DNA of 64,000 nt, from NCBI RefSeq assembly GCF_041624475.1, contig NZ_JBFJUX010000007.1, forward strand, positions 62,001-126,000, given 5' to 3'. Source of the DNA: Litorivivens sp041624475. GTDB taxonomy: Bacteria > Pseudomonadota > Gammaproteobacteria > Pseudomonadales > Spongiibacteraceae. Made by a program: the position numbers and the translations under genes. A model generated the notes under the pieces. That model was not told the origin of the DNA, did no database searches, and worked only from the letters and a program-made list of their open reading frames with translations. This document shows positions 16,456 through 24,572 of the stretch, piece after piece. The first letter of the stretch is position 1, and each line of letters opens with the position of its first letter.

Positions 16456-17646
16456 ATGAAGTTGAGTTTCAGTCCGGAAGATGAACAGTTTCGCGAAGAA
16501 ATCGCGGGGTGGTTGAAAGACAACCTGACCGGGGAATTTGAAAAGCTGAAGTTTCGCGGCGGCCCCGGCGACGAGCACATGTTTCCGGAAGAGCGCAAAG
16601 TCTGGGAACAGAAGCTGGCCGAGGGCAAATGGACCTGTGTGGGGTGGCCCAAAGAATACGGTGGGCGCGGACTGTCGATCGAGCAGCAGGTTATCTTCTT
16701 TGAAGAATATGCCCGCGCTGGTGCGCCGGGGCGGGTCGGTCATATTGGTGAAGGCCTGGCCGGCCCGACCATCATTGCCTTTGGCAGTGAGCAACAGAAA
16801 CAGAAATACTTGCCGGGTATCGTGGCGGGCACCGAGTTGTGGTGCCAAGGCTATTCTGAACCCAGTGCCGGCTCTGATCTGGCCAACGTTAAAACCAAAG
16901 CGCGCTTCGACGAGGCCAAAGGCAAGTGGATCATCAATGGCCAGAAGGTCTGGACCTCGCTGGCCCACGAATCCGACTATTGCTTTGTGATTGCCCGCAC
17001 TGATCCTGACTCCAAGGCACATAAAGGGCTCGGATTTTTTCTGATTAAAATGGATCAGCCCGGTGTTATCGTGCGCCCCATCGAGCAGATCACCGGCACA
17101 TCGGAATTCAACGAAGTCTTTTTTGACGACGCTGAATGCGATGCCGAGGACATCGTTGGCGAGCCCGGCGATGGTTGGAAAGTCGCCATGGGGCTGCTGG
17201 GCTTTGAGCGCGGCGTATCCACGCTTGGTCAGCAGATGGCTTTCCAGAATGAACTGGATGAAGTGGTCAAGGTTGCCAAAGAGAGTGGCGCTCATAAAGA
17301 CCCCGTTATTCGCCAGCGGATCGCCGATCTGTACCTGCGTTTGAAAATTATGCGTTTCAACAGTATGCGCATGCTCTCTGACGATGTGGGCGATGGCAGC
17401 CTGCAGAAAGAAGCCCTGATATACAAACTGTACTGGGCGACCTGGCACCGCGATCTGGGTGAGCTGGCCGTGGATGTGCAAGGCGAAATGGGGCAAGTGC
17501 TCGACGGCGCACCCTATGAACTGACCCGACTGCAATCGCTCTACCTGTTTGTGCGCTCGGATACGATCTACGGCGGTACCAATCAGGTTCAGCGCAATAT
17601 TATTGCGGAGCGGGGGTTGGGGATGCCCAAAGAACCCAAATGGTAG
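16456..17646 (+). CDS. Acyl-CoA dehydrogenase, long subunit 2
   Basis: The 396-residue flavoprotein starts MKLSFSPEDEQFREEIAGWL. It carries WCQGYSEPSAGSDLANVKTK near residue 133 and the C-terminal IYGGTNQVQRNIIAERGLG. At the medium-chain dehydrogenase catalytic-glutamate position it has glycine (YGGT). Together with the preceding gene it forms the second long/short pair of the cluster. An AGGAGGAG Shine-Dalgarno precedes the ATG. A large palindrome follows the stop, suggesting a transcript boundary before the next SDR. Confidence 0.85.
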   Translation: MKLSFSPEDEQFREEIAGWLKDNLTGEFEKLKFRGGPGDEHMFPEERKVWEQKLAEGKWTCVGWPKEYGGRGLSIEQQVIFFEEYARAGAPGRVGHIGEGLAGPTIIAFGSEQQKQKYLPGIVAGTELWCQGYSEPSAGSDLANVKTKARFDEAKGKWIINGQKVWTSLAHESDYCFVIARTDPDSKAHKGLGFFLIKMDQPGVIVRPIEQITGTSEFNEVFFDDAECDAEDIVGEPGDGWKVAMGLLGFERGVSTLGQQMAFQNELDEVVKVAKESGAHKDPVIRQRIADLYLRLKIMRFNSMRMLSDDVGDGSLQKEALIYKLYWATWHRDLGELAVDVQGEMGQVLDGAPYELTRLQSLYLFVRSDTIYGGTNQVQRNIIAERGLGMPKEPKW

Positions 17647-17678
17647 ACGGGCTTCGTCTGAGGCACGCTGGCGGCGTT

Positions 17679-17739
17679 GAAGCTCACATTCAGATCGGTC
17701 ATTTACTCGTTGTAAACTCCCTCACTGAATGCGAGCTTC
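17679..17739. repeat. Large imperfect palindrome after the dehydrogenase pair
   Basis: The arms GAAGCTCACATTCAG (17679-17693) and CTGAATGCGAGCTTC (17725-17739) pair with one mismatch out of 15. A nested inner stem TTTAC / GTAAA (17702-17706 and 17712-17716) lies between. It sits in the 170-bp gap between the dehydrogenase and SDR genes. It could be a transcript-end structure, a dispersed palindrome or a regulator site. There is no T-run, so it is not a classical terminator. Confidence 0.65.
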
Positions 17740-17816
17740 GCCTTGCCCGCGCACCACAGCCAAACCCCTTGGTTCTGTCGTAAATTAAACACTGACGAAT
17801 ACAGCAAGAGATTCTT

Positions 17817-18605
17817 ATGGATATTAAAAACCCCACCTACGTTCCCGGCCACGGCCTGTTGAAAGACAAGGCGGTACTTATTACCGCAGCAGCCGGCGCA
17901 GGCATCGGCTTTGCCGCCGCCAAAAAAGCGGTTGAAGAGGGCTGCCGCGCTATTGTGATCAGCGATATTCACGAGGGACGTTTGGACGCTTCGGTGGAAA
18001 AACTGAAAACCGAAACCGGTCTGCAAAATGTGTGGGGTAAAACCTGCAATGTGGCCGTCGAAGACGACGTTCAGGCGCTGATAAACTTTGCTGAAGAGAA
18101 ACTCGGCGGTGTCGATATTCTGATCAATAATGCCGGCCTCGGTACCTCCAAGCTGCTGATCGATATGGACGATGATGAGTGGAATAAGGTTATTGACGTA
18201 ACGCTGAACGGCACCATGCGCATGACTCGCTATATGATGAAAGTCATGAAAACGCGGGGTACAGGCGTAATCGTTAACAACGCATCGGTGCTTGGCTGGC
18301 GCGCACAGAAAGAACAGGCCCACTATGCCGCGGCAAAAGCCGGCGTCATGGCCCTCACTCGATGTGCCGCGGTAGAAGCTGCAGACTTTGGTGTGCGCAT
18401 TAACGCGGTGTCGCCATCGCTGGCGGTACACCCCATGCTGAAAAAATCTGCGCCAGAGGAACTGCTTGCCGAATTGGAAGGGCGCGAAGCCTATGGCCGC
18501 GGCGCGGAAGTCTGGGAAGTGGCGAACGTGATGATGTTCCTCGCCTCGGACTACTCATCGTACCTGACAGGTGAAACCATCAGCTGCTCTTCCCAACACG
18601 CTTGA
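17817..18605 (+). CDS. Short-chain dehydrogenase, IpdF-like
   Basis: The 262-residue SDR has the cofactor motif TAAAGAGIGFAAAKKA near residues 23-38, NNAGLG near 105 and the YxxxK motif in HYAAAKAGVMALTRCAAVEA. It begins DIKNPTYVPGHGLLKDKAVL, an N-terminal leader also seen in the IpdF group. IpdF oxidises the 5-hydroxyl of the C/D-ring CoA intermediate ahead of IpdC. The steroid context and the following FadA6-like thiolase support that role. The catalytic serine region is NNASVLGW. Confidence 0.8.
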   Translation: MDIKNPTYVPGHGLLKDKAVLITAAAGAGIGFAAAKKAVEEGCRAIVISDIHEGRLDASVEKLKTETGLQNVWGKTCNVAVEDDVQALINFAEEKLGGVDILINNAGLGTSKLLIDMDDDEWNKVIDVTLNGTMRMTRYMMKVMKTRGTGVIVNNASVLGWRAQKEQAHYAAAKAGVMALTRCAAVEAADFGVRINAVSPSLAVHPMLKKSAPEELLAELEGREAYGRGAEVWEVANVMMFLASDYSSYLTGETISCSSQHA

Positions 18606-18642
18606 TTTAAACGGCAGCCCGGCTGCCAACAGGAGATGAATC

Positions 18643-19845
18643 ATGAAAGAAGCCGTAATAGTTTCAACCGCACGTACTGCCATGGGCAAAGCCTTTCGCG
18701 GTGCCTTTAACGACACTGATGCGCCGGTACTGGGCGGCCATGTTATCCGCCACGCCGTAGAGCGCGCTGGCATTGAGGGTGGCGAGGTAGACGATGTGCT
18801 GATGGGCGCGGCAGCCCAGCAGGGCAGTCAGGGTTACAACATAGCGCGCTTGAGCGCGATGGCAGCGGGTTTGCCGGTGACTGTGTCCGGCGCCTCACTG
18901 GATCGTATGTGTTCTTCTGGTTTGATGACTATTGGCTACGCCGCCAAGGCCATCATGACTGACGAAATTGATATTGCTGTTGCCGGTGGTCTGGAGTCAA
19001 TTTCCCTGACCCAGAACAAGCACAAAAACGGCTACCGTAATGTGTCTAAGGCGGTGACTGACCACACCCCTTACATGCACATGGCGATGATTGAAACAGC
19101 GGAAATTGTCGCGGATCGTTACAACATCTCTCGCGATGCCCAGGATGAGTTTGCCTATCAGAGCCAGATGCGCACTGCCGCTGGTCAGGAAGCGGGCAAG
19201 TTCGACGACGAGATTGTGCCGCTGACTACCACCAAAGCGGTATTCAACAAAGAAACCAAAGAGACCACCTACGAAGAAGTGACTCTCACAAAGGACGAAG
19301 GCAATCGTCCGTCCACCACACTGGAAAGTCTGCAAGGTCTCGATCCGGTTTTCAAAGACGGTATGCTGATCAAGGAAGGCAAGCACATCACTGCCGGTAA
19401 CGCCTCGCAACTGTCTGATGGCGCCTCAGCGGTCTGTCTGATGGAAGCGTCCATGGCCGAGAAGCGTGGCTTGCAACCCTTGGGAGCCTACCGTGGCATG
19501 GCGGTAGCCGGTCTGGCACCGGAAGAAATGGGTATCGGCCCAGTCTTTGCCATTCCCAAGCTGCTCAAGCGTCACGGTTTGAAAGTGGGTGATATTGGTC
19601 TGTGGGAAATCAACGAGGCCTTTGCCTGTCAGGCACTGTATTGCCGCGATCAGCTGGACATTCCCAATGAGCTGCTGAACGTCAATGGCGGCGCCATCTC
19701 TATTGGTCACCCCTTTGGTATGAGCGGTGCGCGCATGGTCGGTCACGCCCTGATCGAAGGTAAGCGCCGCGGTGTTAAATACGTGGTGGTGTCCATGTGT
19801 GTGGGAGGTGGTATGGGTGCTGCCGGTCTGTTCGAAGTACTGTAA
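18643..19845 (+). CDS. Acetyl-CoA C-acyltransferase, FadA6-like thiolase
   Basis: The 400-residue thiolase starts MKEAVIVSTARTAMGKAFRG. The nucleophilic cysteine lies in ASLDRMCSSGLMTI near residue 90, the histidine in NGGAISIGHPFGMSG, and the second cysteine in SMCVGGGMGAAGLFEVL. FadA6 carries out the last thiolytic steps after ring C opening, releasing acetyl-CoA or succinyl-CoA-type fragments. It is the last gene of the cluster and is followed by a strong intrinsic terminator. The assignment to FadA6 rather than a general thiolase rests on location. Confidence 0.84.
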   Translation: MKEAVIVSTARTAMGKAFRGAFNDTDAPVLGGHVIRHAVERAGIEGGEVDDVLMGAAAQQGSQGYNIARLSAMAAGLPVTVSGASLDRMCSSGLMTIGYAAKAIMTDEIDIAVAGGLESISLTQNKHKNGYRNVSKAVTDHTPYMHMAMIETAEIVADRYNISRDAQDEFAYQSQMRTAAGQEAGKFDDEIVPLTTTKAVFNKETKETTYEEVTLTKDEGNRPSTTLESLQGLDPVFKDGMLIKEGKHITAGNASQLSDGASAVCLMEASMAEKRGLQPLGAYRGMAVAGLAPEEMGIGPVFAIPKLLKRHGLKVGDIGLWEINEAFACQALYCRDQLDIPNELLNVNGGAISIGHPFGMSGARMVGHALIEGKRRGVKYVVVSMCVGGGMGAAGLFEVL

Positions 19846-19865
19846 AATGCCCCACCTTGTTTGAG

Positions 19866-19896
19866 AACGGGGCCTGTTGGCCCCGTTTTTCTTTTC
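19866..19896 (+). terminator. Intrinsic terminator closing the steroid cluster
   Basis: A 9-bp perfect stem built from AACGGGGCC and GGCCCCGTT with a TGTT loop runs straight into TTTTTCTTTT. It lies 20 nt after the thiolase stop and just before the MFS gene, so it separates the steroid cluster from the pump gene. Confidence 0.9.
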
Positions 19897-19916
19897 AACT
19901 GCATAGGCCCCGGGCC

Positions 19917-21101
19917 ATGAAAAGCCTCGACCCACAATCGCGCTGGACACTCTGGCTGATGTCGGCCTTTGTCGCCTTCGGTCCCTTGTCGACCGATATG
20001 TACCTGCCGGCTCTGCCGTCGCTGGTGGCGTATTTCGATACGACGCTGCCCGCGGTGCAGTGGACCCTAAGCGCCTATCTGATCGGTTTCGCGGTATTTC
20101 ATCTGCTCTGCGGCCCCATGGCCGATCGCTTTGGTCGCAAGCCGATTCTGCTCGGCGGTATTGCCCTGTTTACTATTGCCTGTGTCGGCTGTGCCCGGTC
20201 CGAGACGGTGGAGTCCTTGGTGTTTTGGCGTTTTATTCAAGGTATCTCCGCGTGTGTGGGCCCGACGCTGGGGCGGGCCATGGCTCGGGATATCTATGGG
20301 CCAACCCAGGCGGCGAAGGCGCTGGGCTATATGGCGGCGATTATGGCGATTGCGCCGGTCATTGCGCCCTTGCTGGGTGGCTGGATGCTGACCTTCACCG
20401 GCTGGCAGGCGATTTTCTGGAGTCTGGCGGGCTACGGTTTTCTGGCGCTGGTCACGGTATGGCTGGTGCTGCCTGAAACACTGGCCAAGCCGACCCAGTT
20501 CAAGCTGTCAGTCATTCTCGCGAATTATCGCTTTCTGTTGGGCCATAAGCATTTTGTGATTTCCACGCTGGGTATTGCGACCATGTACTCTGGCGCCTTT
20601 GCTTTTATTTCGGGCAGCAGCTTTGTGCTGATTGATTTTATGGGCGTGCCGCCAGAGCACTTCGGTTGGTGGTTTATGTTGATTGTTGCCGGTTACATGG
20701 GCGGCAGTCTGTTCACTGCCCGACTGGCTCACCGGCTCGATCCGGTGCAGACCATGATTGGCGGTGCCGTGCTGGCGGCGAGCTCTGCCGGCGTTATGGC
20801 GCTGCTGGGCGCCGTTGGTTGGCATCACCCGCTCGCCGTTGTCTTGCCGATGGTGTTCTATACTGCGGCGGTTGGCAGTACCATGCCGCAGGCCATGTCG
20901 GTGGCGCTGGCGCCTTTTGCGGATATGGCAGCTACCGCGAGCGCATTGCTGGGCTTTCTGCAAATGGGCACCGCTGCACTGGCGGGCGCCTTTGTCGGCA
21001 GTCATCTGGACGGCACTGCGGTACCCATGGCGTTGACCATGATGTCGGGCGGTCTGGTAGCGTCCTGTGGTTTTTGGCTGTTACGGCCTCAGAAAAATTG
21101 A
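19917..21101 (+). CDS. Bcr/CflA family multidrug efflux MFS transporter
   Basis: The 394-residue protein has 12 predicted membrane segments. It begins with the Bcr/CflA hallmark FGPLSTDMYLPALPSL and has the MFS motif A loop GPMADRFGRKPILLGG between segments 2 and 3, then RFIQGISACVGPTLGRAMARD. The family exports drugs or small metabolites by proton antiport. The true start is the ATG at 19917, after the terminator; upstream codons of the open frame are inside the thiolase gene. It may export inhibitory steroid intermediates, but this is unsupported by more than proximity. Confidence 0.87.
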   Translation: MKSLDPQSRWTLWLMSAFVAFGPLSTDMYLPALPSLVAYFDTTLPAVQWTLSAYLIGFAVFHLLCGPMADRFGRKPILLGGIALFTIACVGCARSETVESLVFWRFIQGISACVGPTLGRAMARDIYGPTQAAKALGYMAAIMAIAPVIAPLLGGWMLTFTGWQAIFWSLAGYGFLALVTVWLVLPETLAKPTQFKLSVILANYRFLLGHKHFVISTLGIATMYSGAFAFISGSSFVLIDFMGVPPEHFGWWFMLIVAGYMGGSLFTARLAHRLDPVQTMIGGAVLAASSAGVMALLGAVGWHHPLAVVLPMVFYTAAVGSTMPQAMSVALAPFADMAATASALLGFLQMGTAALAGAFVGSHLDGTAVPMALTMMSGGLVASCGFWLLRPQKN

Positions 21102-21158
21102 AGTGTTGCTATGCTTAAGGCTGTTGCTGGTCGCGAGCGATAAAAAAAGGTTTGTTCA

Positions 21159-23645
21159 ATGAAGTGGTTACGGCGTTTAGCGTTTGTCTTTGTTCGGGTG
21201 TTGCTGCGGCCGGTGTTGTGGGCTGTGAAGCCCCAGGTCATCCCTGAAAATCTGGATGCGCTGCGTGAAACCCTGCAAGGCAAGCCGGTATGCTACGTCT
21301 TGCGCCAGCACAGCTGGTCTGACCGGCTGGTGCTGGAGCGGCTGTGCCGACAATTGGATTTGCCGGTTGTTAACACGCCCTCCGGTGATCTGCCCACTGC
21401 CGACAGCGCAGCTTGTCTTTATTTGCCTGTGATTGCCGAGCTGGATGAACAGCGCTCGCCACAGCAGCTGGTGCAGGTTATCGCAGGCGCAGCCGGTCAG
21501 CACGATGTGGGCATCCAGATCCTCCCCGTATCCATTTTCTGGGGGCGTGATCCGGGCAGTGAGACCTCTATTCTTAAACTGCTGGTCGGTGATGCGGAAT
21601 TCGCCGGCGGTTTGCGCAAGTTACTGATCATGTTGGTTCAGGGGCGCTCAGCGCTGGTGAATTTTGCCGAACCGATCGACTTTGACAGCTTTTTAAAGCG
21701 TCAGCCGAACCACCTGCGCGCCGCCGAGTTGCTGCATCGCGGTCTGTCGTTTCACTTCTTGCGGCAAAAGACGGCAACCCTCGGGCCGAGCCTGTTGTCG
21801 CGTCAGCATATGATCAACGTCACTCTGCGTCGCCCGCTGGTGCAACAGGCGCTGCAGGAAGAGGTGCAGGACCAGAATATCAGCCGCGACGAGGCCTATA
21901 AGCGCGCACGGAAAATGGCCAATGAAGTGGCCGCCAATTTTGATCCTCGGATGATTCGCTTTTTGGATATTGTCCTGAGCTGGGTCTTTCGCAAGATCTT
22001 CAGCGGTGTTAAAGCCTACAATGTGGATCGGCTGCGCTCGGTTGCCAACAAGTATCATGTTATTTACATGCCGTCCCACCGCAGCCATCTGGATTACCTT
22101 CTGATTTCCTGGACCCTCTACTATCAGGGGCTGGTGCCGCCGCATATCGCGGCGGGCGTGAATCTGAACTTCTGGCCTGCTGGCGGCCTGCTGCGCCGGG
22201 GTGGGGCCTTCTATATTCGCCGCAGTTTTGCCGGTCAGCAGCTGTATTCCGCGGTATTCAGAGCCTACCTCGATGTGCTGTTGGGGCGCGGTTATCCGGT
22301 GGAGTTCTTCCCGGAAGGTGGGCGCAGCCGCACTGGCCGTTTGCTTCCCGCCAAGCGCGGTATGCTGTCGATGGTGGTTGAAAGTTTCCTGGCGCAGCCG
22401 AGCCGCGCGGCGGCGCTGGTGCCGGTATATGTTGGCTACGACAAGCTGGTGGAAGGCGGCAGTTATGCCAAGGAGCTGCGCGGGGCGGGCAAGAAGAAAG
22501 AGTCCGCGGGCGAGTTGCTGAAGGCGCGCAAGATTTTTAAATCCTCTTACGGCAGTCCGCACGTTGCGTTTGGCGAACCCATCATTCTGTCCGAAGCGCT
22601 TAATCGTCTGGAGCCCCAGTGGCGAAACCGCTGGCAGGCCGGTGATAAAACCTGGCTCCCTCTCGCCATCGAGCGGCTGTCGCGCCTCAACATGGAGCGC
22701 GTTAATCAGGCTGCGATCGTCAATCCAATTGGCCTGGTCTCGGCGATTCTGCTGTCGAGCCCGCAGCGGGCGATGGCAGAGACTGAACTGCTAGAGCAGA
22801 TTGAGCGTTTCCTGACATTGATGCGTCGGGTCCCCTACAGCCAGGATATTGTTCTGCCGGAGCAATCAGCGGCGGAGATATTCGAAGCGGCGGCGCGAAC
22901 GGCCGGCCTGTCTCGTATAGAACACGCCTGGGGGCCGATTATTACGGTCACCGGTAATGAAGCCGTCATGCTCACCTATTACCGCAACTCGGTGATGCAT
23001 GTACTGGCTTTGCCCTCCTTGATTGCGCGTTTTCTCAGACACAGCAACAGTATTGATGAAGAGGCGCTGGTACAGCGCTGTGTCGGCTTGTATCCATTCC
23101 TAAAACGTGAACTTTTTCTACATTGGCCGATAAGAGACGCGGAAGAACGGGTGCGAGAGCTAATTGAGGCCATGGTTGAGCTTGGTCTGTTGAACCGCAG
23201 TGGCAGCAAACTGTATCGTCCGGATATCGGCTCGAGCGAGTACAGCGCATTGATCGGGCTTGGCCGTCTGCTGCGGGAAACTCTGGAACGCTACACCATG
23301 TGCAGCCTGTTGCTGGTGTATCAGCTCAGCGAGCGACCCACCGAGCGGTCAGCGATCGAGCAACACATTATCTTTATGGTACAGCGCCTTGCAATTCTGA
23401 CCGGCAGGGAAGCGCCGGAATACTTCGATAAAACCCTGTTCCGTATTTATATTGATGCGCTGGTCGATCAGGGGCTGCTTGAAGAAGAGGGCACATTGTT
23501 GAGTGTAAACCCGCGCCTGCAGGAACTGGCGGAACAGTGGGTTTGGTTGCTGGGCCCTGCTGTACAGCAGGGGATGCAACATCTGGTGCGCGACCCGCGA
23601 TTGTCTCTGCAGAAACTGGAAGACGGTGAATCACAGGAGCAGTGA
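21159..23645 (+). CDS. plsB: Glycerol-3-phosphate 1-O-acyltransferase
   Basis: The 828-residue membrane-bound enzyme makes lysophosphatidic acid from glycerol-3-phosphate, the first step of phospholipid synthesis. The acyltransferase blocks are all visible: block I MPSHRSHLDYLL near residues 304-315 (HX4D), block II GAFYIRRSF near 349, block III FFPEGGRSRTGR near 384 and block IV ALVPVYVGYDKL near 420. The length fits PlsB. It directly precedes the Pho-regulated lipid-remodelling operon, but a tandem Pho box separates them, so the phospholipid gene is not expected to share that control. Confidence 0.95.
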   Translation: MKWLRRLAFVFVRVLLRPVLWAVKPQVIPENLDALRETLQGKPVCYVLRQHSWSDRLVLERLCRQLDLPVVNTPSGDLPTADSAACLYLPVIAELDEQRSPQQLVQVIAGAAGQHDVGIQILPVSIFWGRDPGSETSILKLLVGDAEFAGGLRKLLIMLVQGRSALVNFAEPIDFDSFLKRQPNHLRAAELLHRGLSFHFLRQKTATLGPSLLSRQHMINVTLRRPLVQQALQEEVQDQNISRDEAYKRARKMANEVAANFDPRMIRFLDIVLSWVFRKIFSGVKAYNVDRLRSVANKYHVIYMPSHRSHLDYLLISWTLYYQGLVPPHIAAGVNLNFWPAGGLLRRGGAFYIRRSFAGQQLYSAVFRAYLDVLLGRGYPVEFFPEGGRSRTGRLLPAKRGMLSMVVESFLAQPSRAAALVPVYVGYDKLVEGGSYAKELRGAGKKKESAGELLKARKIFKSSYGSPHVAFGEPIILSEALNRLEPQWRNRWQAGDKTWLPLAIERLSRLNMERVNQAAIVNPIGLVSAILLSSPQRAMAETELLEQIERFLTLMRRVPYSQDIVLPEQSAAEIFEAAARTAGLSRIEHAWGPIITVTGNEAVMLTYYRNSVMHVLALPSLIARFLRHSNSIDEEALVQRCVGLYPFLKRELFLHWPIRDAEERVRELIEAMVELGLLNRSGSKLYRPDIGSSEYSALIGLGRLLRETLERYTMCSLLLVYQLSERPTERSAIEQHIIFMVQRLAILTGREAPEYFDKTLFRIYIDALVDQGLLEEEGTLLSVNPRLQELAEQWVWLLGPAVQQGMQHLVRDPRLSLQKLEDGESQEQ

Positions 23646-23656
23646 AAGTGACCTAG

Positions 23657-23712
23657 CTGTCACAAAACTGTTTCTCAACTGACATTTGACTGTCACTGCC
23701 ACTCGCTAGTCT
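23657..23712 (+). promoter_or_regulatory. Tandem Pho box and promoter of the plcP-olsF operon
   Basis: Four heptamers repeat at exactly 11-bp spacing: CTGTCAC (23657-23663), CTGTTTC (23668-23674), CTGACAT (23679-23685) and CTGTCAC (23690-23696). The four-base linkers are mostly AT-rich (aaaa, tcaa, ttga). This is the PhoB recognition pattern (CTGTCAT, 11-bp period) doubled. A TAGTCT hexamer at 23707-23712 lies 10 bp after the last repeat, the usual place of the -10 in PhoB-activated promoters that lack a -35. PhoB activation under phosphate starvation is inferred from the site. Confidence 0.85.
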
Positions 23713-23742
23713 GGCTCCGTGTTAAAGCGCGGAGCCAAACCA

Positions 23743-24564
23743 GTGAGCACTCCCTTGCTGCGGTACAAAGCAGTCTGGTTGTCTGATATTCACCTGGGTT
23801 TCAGGGACTGTCGGGCCGACTACCTTCTCGATTTTCTCAATAGCGTCGACTGTGAAACCCTCTATCTGGTGGGTGATATTGTCGACCTCTGGTCTTTGAA
23901 AAAACGCTTCTTCTGGCCTGCCGCCCACTACGATGTGCTGCGCGCTATCCTGAAAAAATCCCGACACGGGACCCGGGTGGTTTACATTCCGGGCAATCAC
24001 GACGAACCCTTGAGGGACTACGTTGGCGAGTCGCTGGGTGCGGTGGAAATCAAGCACGAAGCTGTGCACACCACCGCCGATGGTCGCAAACTCCTGGTCT
24101 TTCACGGCGATGTTCTAGATCCCCATATTCGCCTGAACCGGCTGGAGCACCTGGTGGGTGATGTCGCCTACGACTTTCTCCTGTTTCTGAATCGTTGGGG
24201 CAACTTTATCCGCAGTCGCCTGGGGCTGGGTTACTGGTCGCTGGCAACCTACATCAAGCGGCGAGTAAAAAATGCCCGGCAGGTGATTGATGTCTACGAG
24301 CAGGCCGCGGTGCAGGAGGCACAGCGGCGCGGGCTGGACGGTGTCATCTGCGGCCACATTCACCAACCGGGCATGCGCATGATCAATGGCATTGTGTACT
24401 GCAATGACGGTGACTGGATCGAAAGCTGCAGTGCGCTGACTGAAACTGATAGCGGCGAGTTGCAACTGCTCCACTGGAGTGACCGCCAGCGTATTGTCCG
24501 CGAATTCAATTCTCAAGTTGGTCTTCACGAGGCGGAAGTAATTCCGCTGCGCAAGGCGGGGTAG
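23743..24564 (+). CDS. plcP: PlcP-like metallophosphoesterase (phospholipase C, LpxH-related)
   Basis: The 273-residue calcineurin-like phosphoesterase is of the UDP-2,3-diacylglucosamine diphosphatase family (COG2908). The metal-ligand motifs are in order: SDIHLG, YLVGDIVDLW, IPGNHDE, FHGD and GHIHQPG, then YCNDGDWIESC. The pattern after GNHDE (LRDYVGE) and the GDWIESC end resemble PlcP of rhizobia and marine alphaproteobacteria, which splits phospholipids to diacylglycerol during phosphate starvation, rather than lipid A LpxH. The tandem Pho box directly upstream and the olsF neighbour support PlcP. I chose GTG 23743 over GTG 23719 because the latter lies inside a hairpin (23713-23736); GGAG is 8 nt before 23743. 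Activity on lipid A precursors remains possible. Confidence 0.8.
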   Translation: MSTPLLRYKAVWLSDIHLGFRDCRADYLLDFLNSVDCETLYLVGDIVDLWSLKKRFFWPAAHYDVLRAILKKSRHGTRVVYIPGNHDEPLRDYVGESLGAVEIKHEAVHTTADGRKLLVFHGDVLDPHIRLNRLEHLVGDVAYDFLLFLNRWGNFIRSRLGLGYWSLATYIKRRVKNARQVIDVYEQAAVQEAQRRGLDGVICGHIHQPGMRMINGIVYCNDGDWIESCSALTETDSGELQLLHWSDRQRIVREFNSQVGLHEAEVIPLRKAG

Positions 24565-24572
24565 GTAATGTC

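Noticed and set aside
16120..17535. Long minus-strand open frame of 471 codons antisense to acyl-CoA dehydrogenase genes
   Set aside because: It lies fully opposite two well-recognised dehydrogenase genes, has no family resemblance and has the basic, histidine-rich composition usual for antisense frames in GC-rich DNA.
23719..23742. Earlier GTG start for the plcP-like gene
   Set aside because: It lies inside the GGCTCCG/CGGAGCC hairpin and has no Shine-Dalgarno, while GTG 23743 has GGAG at good spacing.
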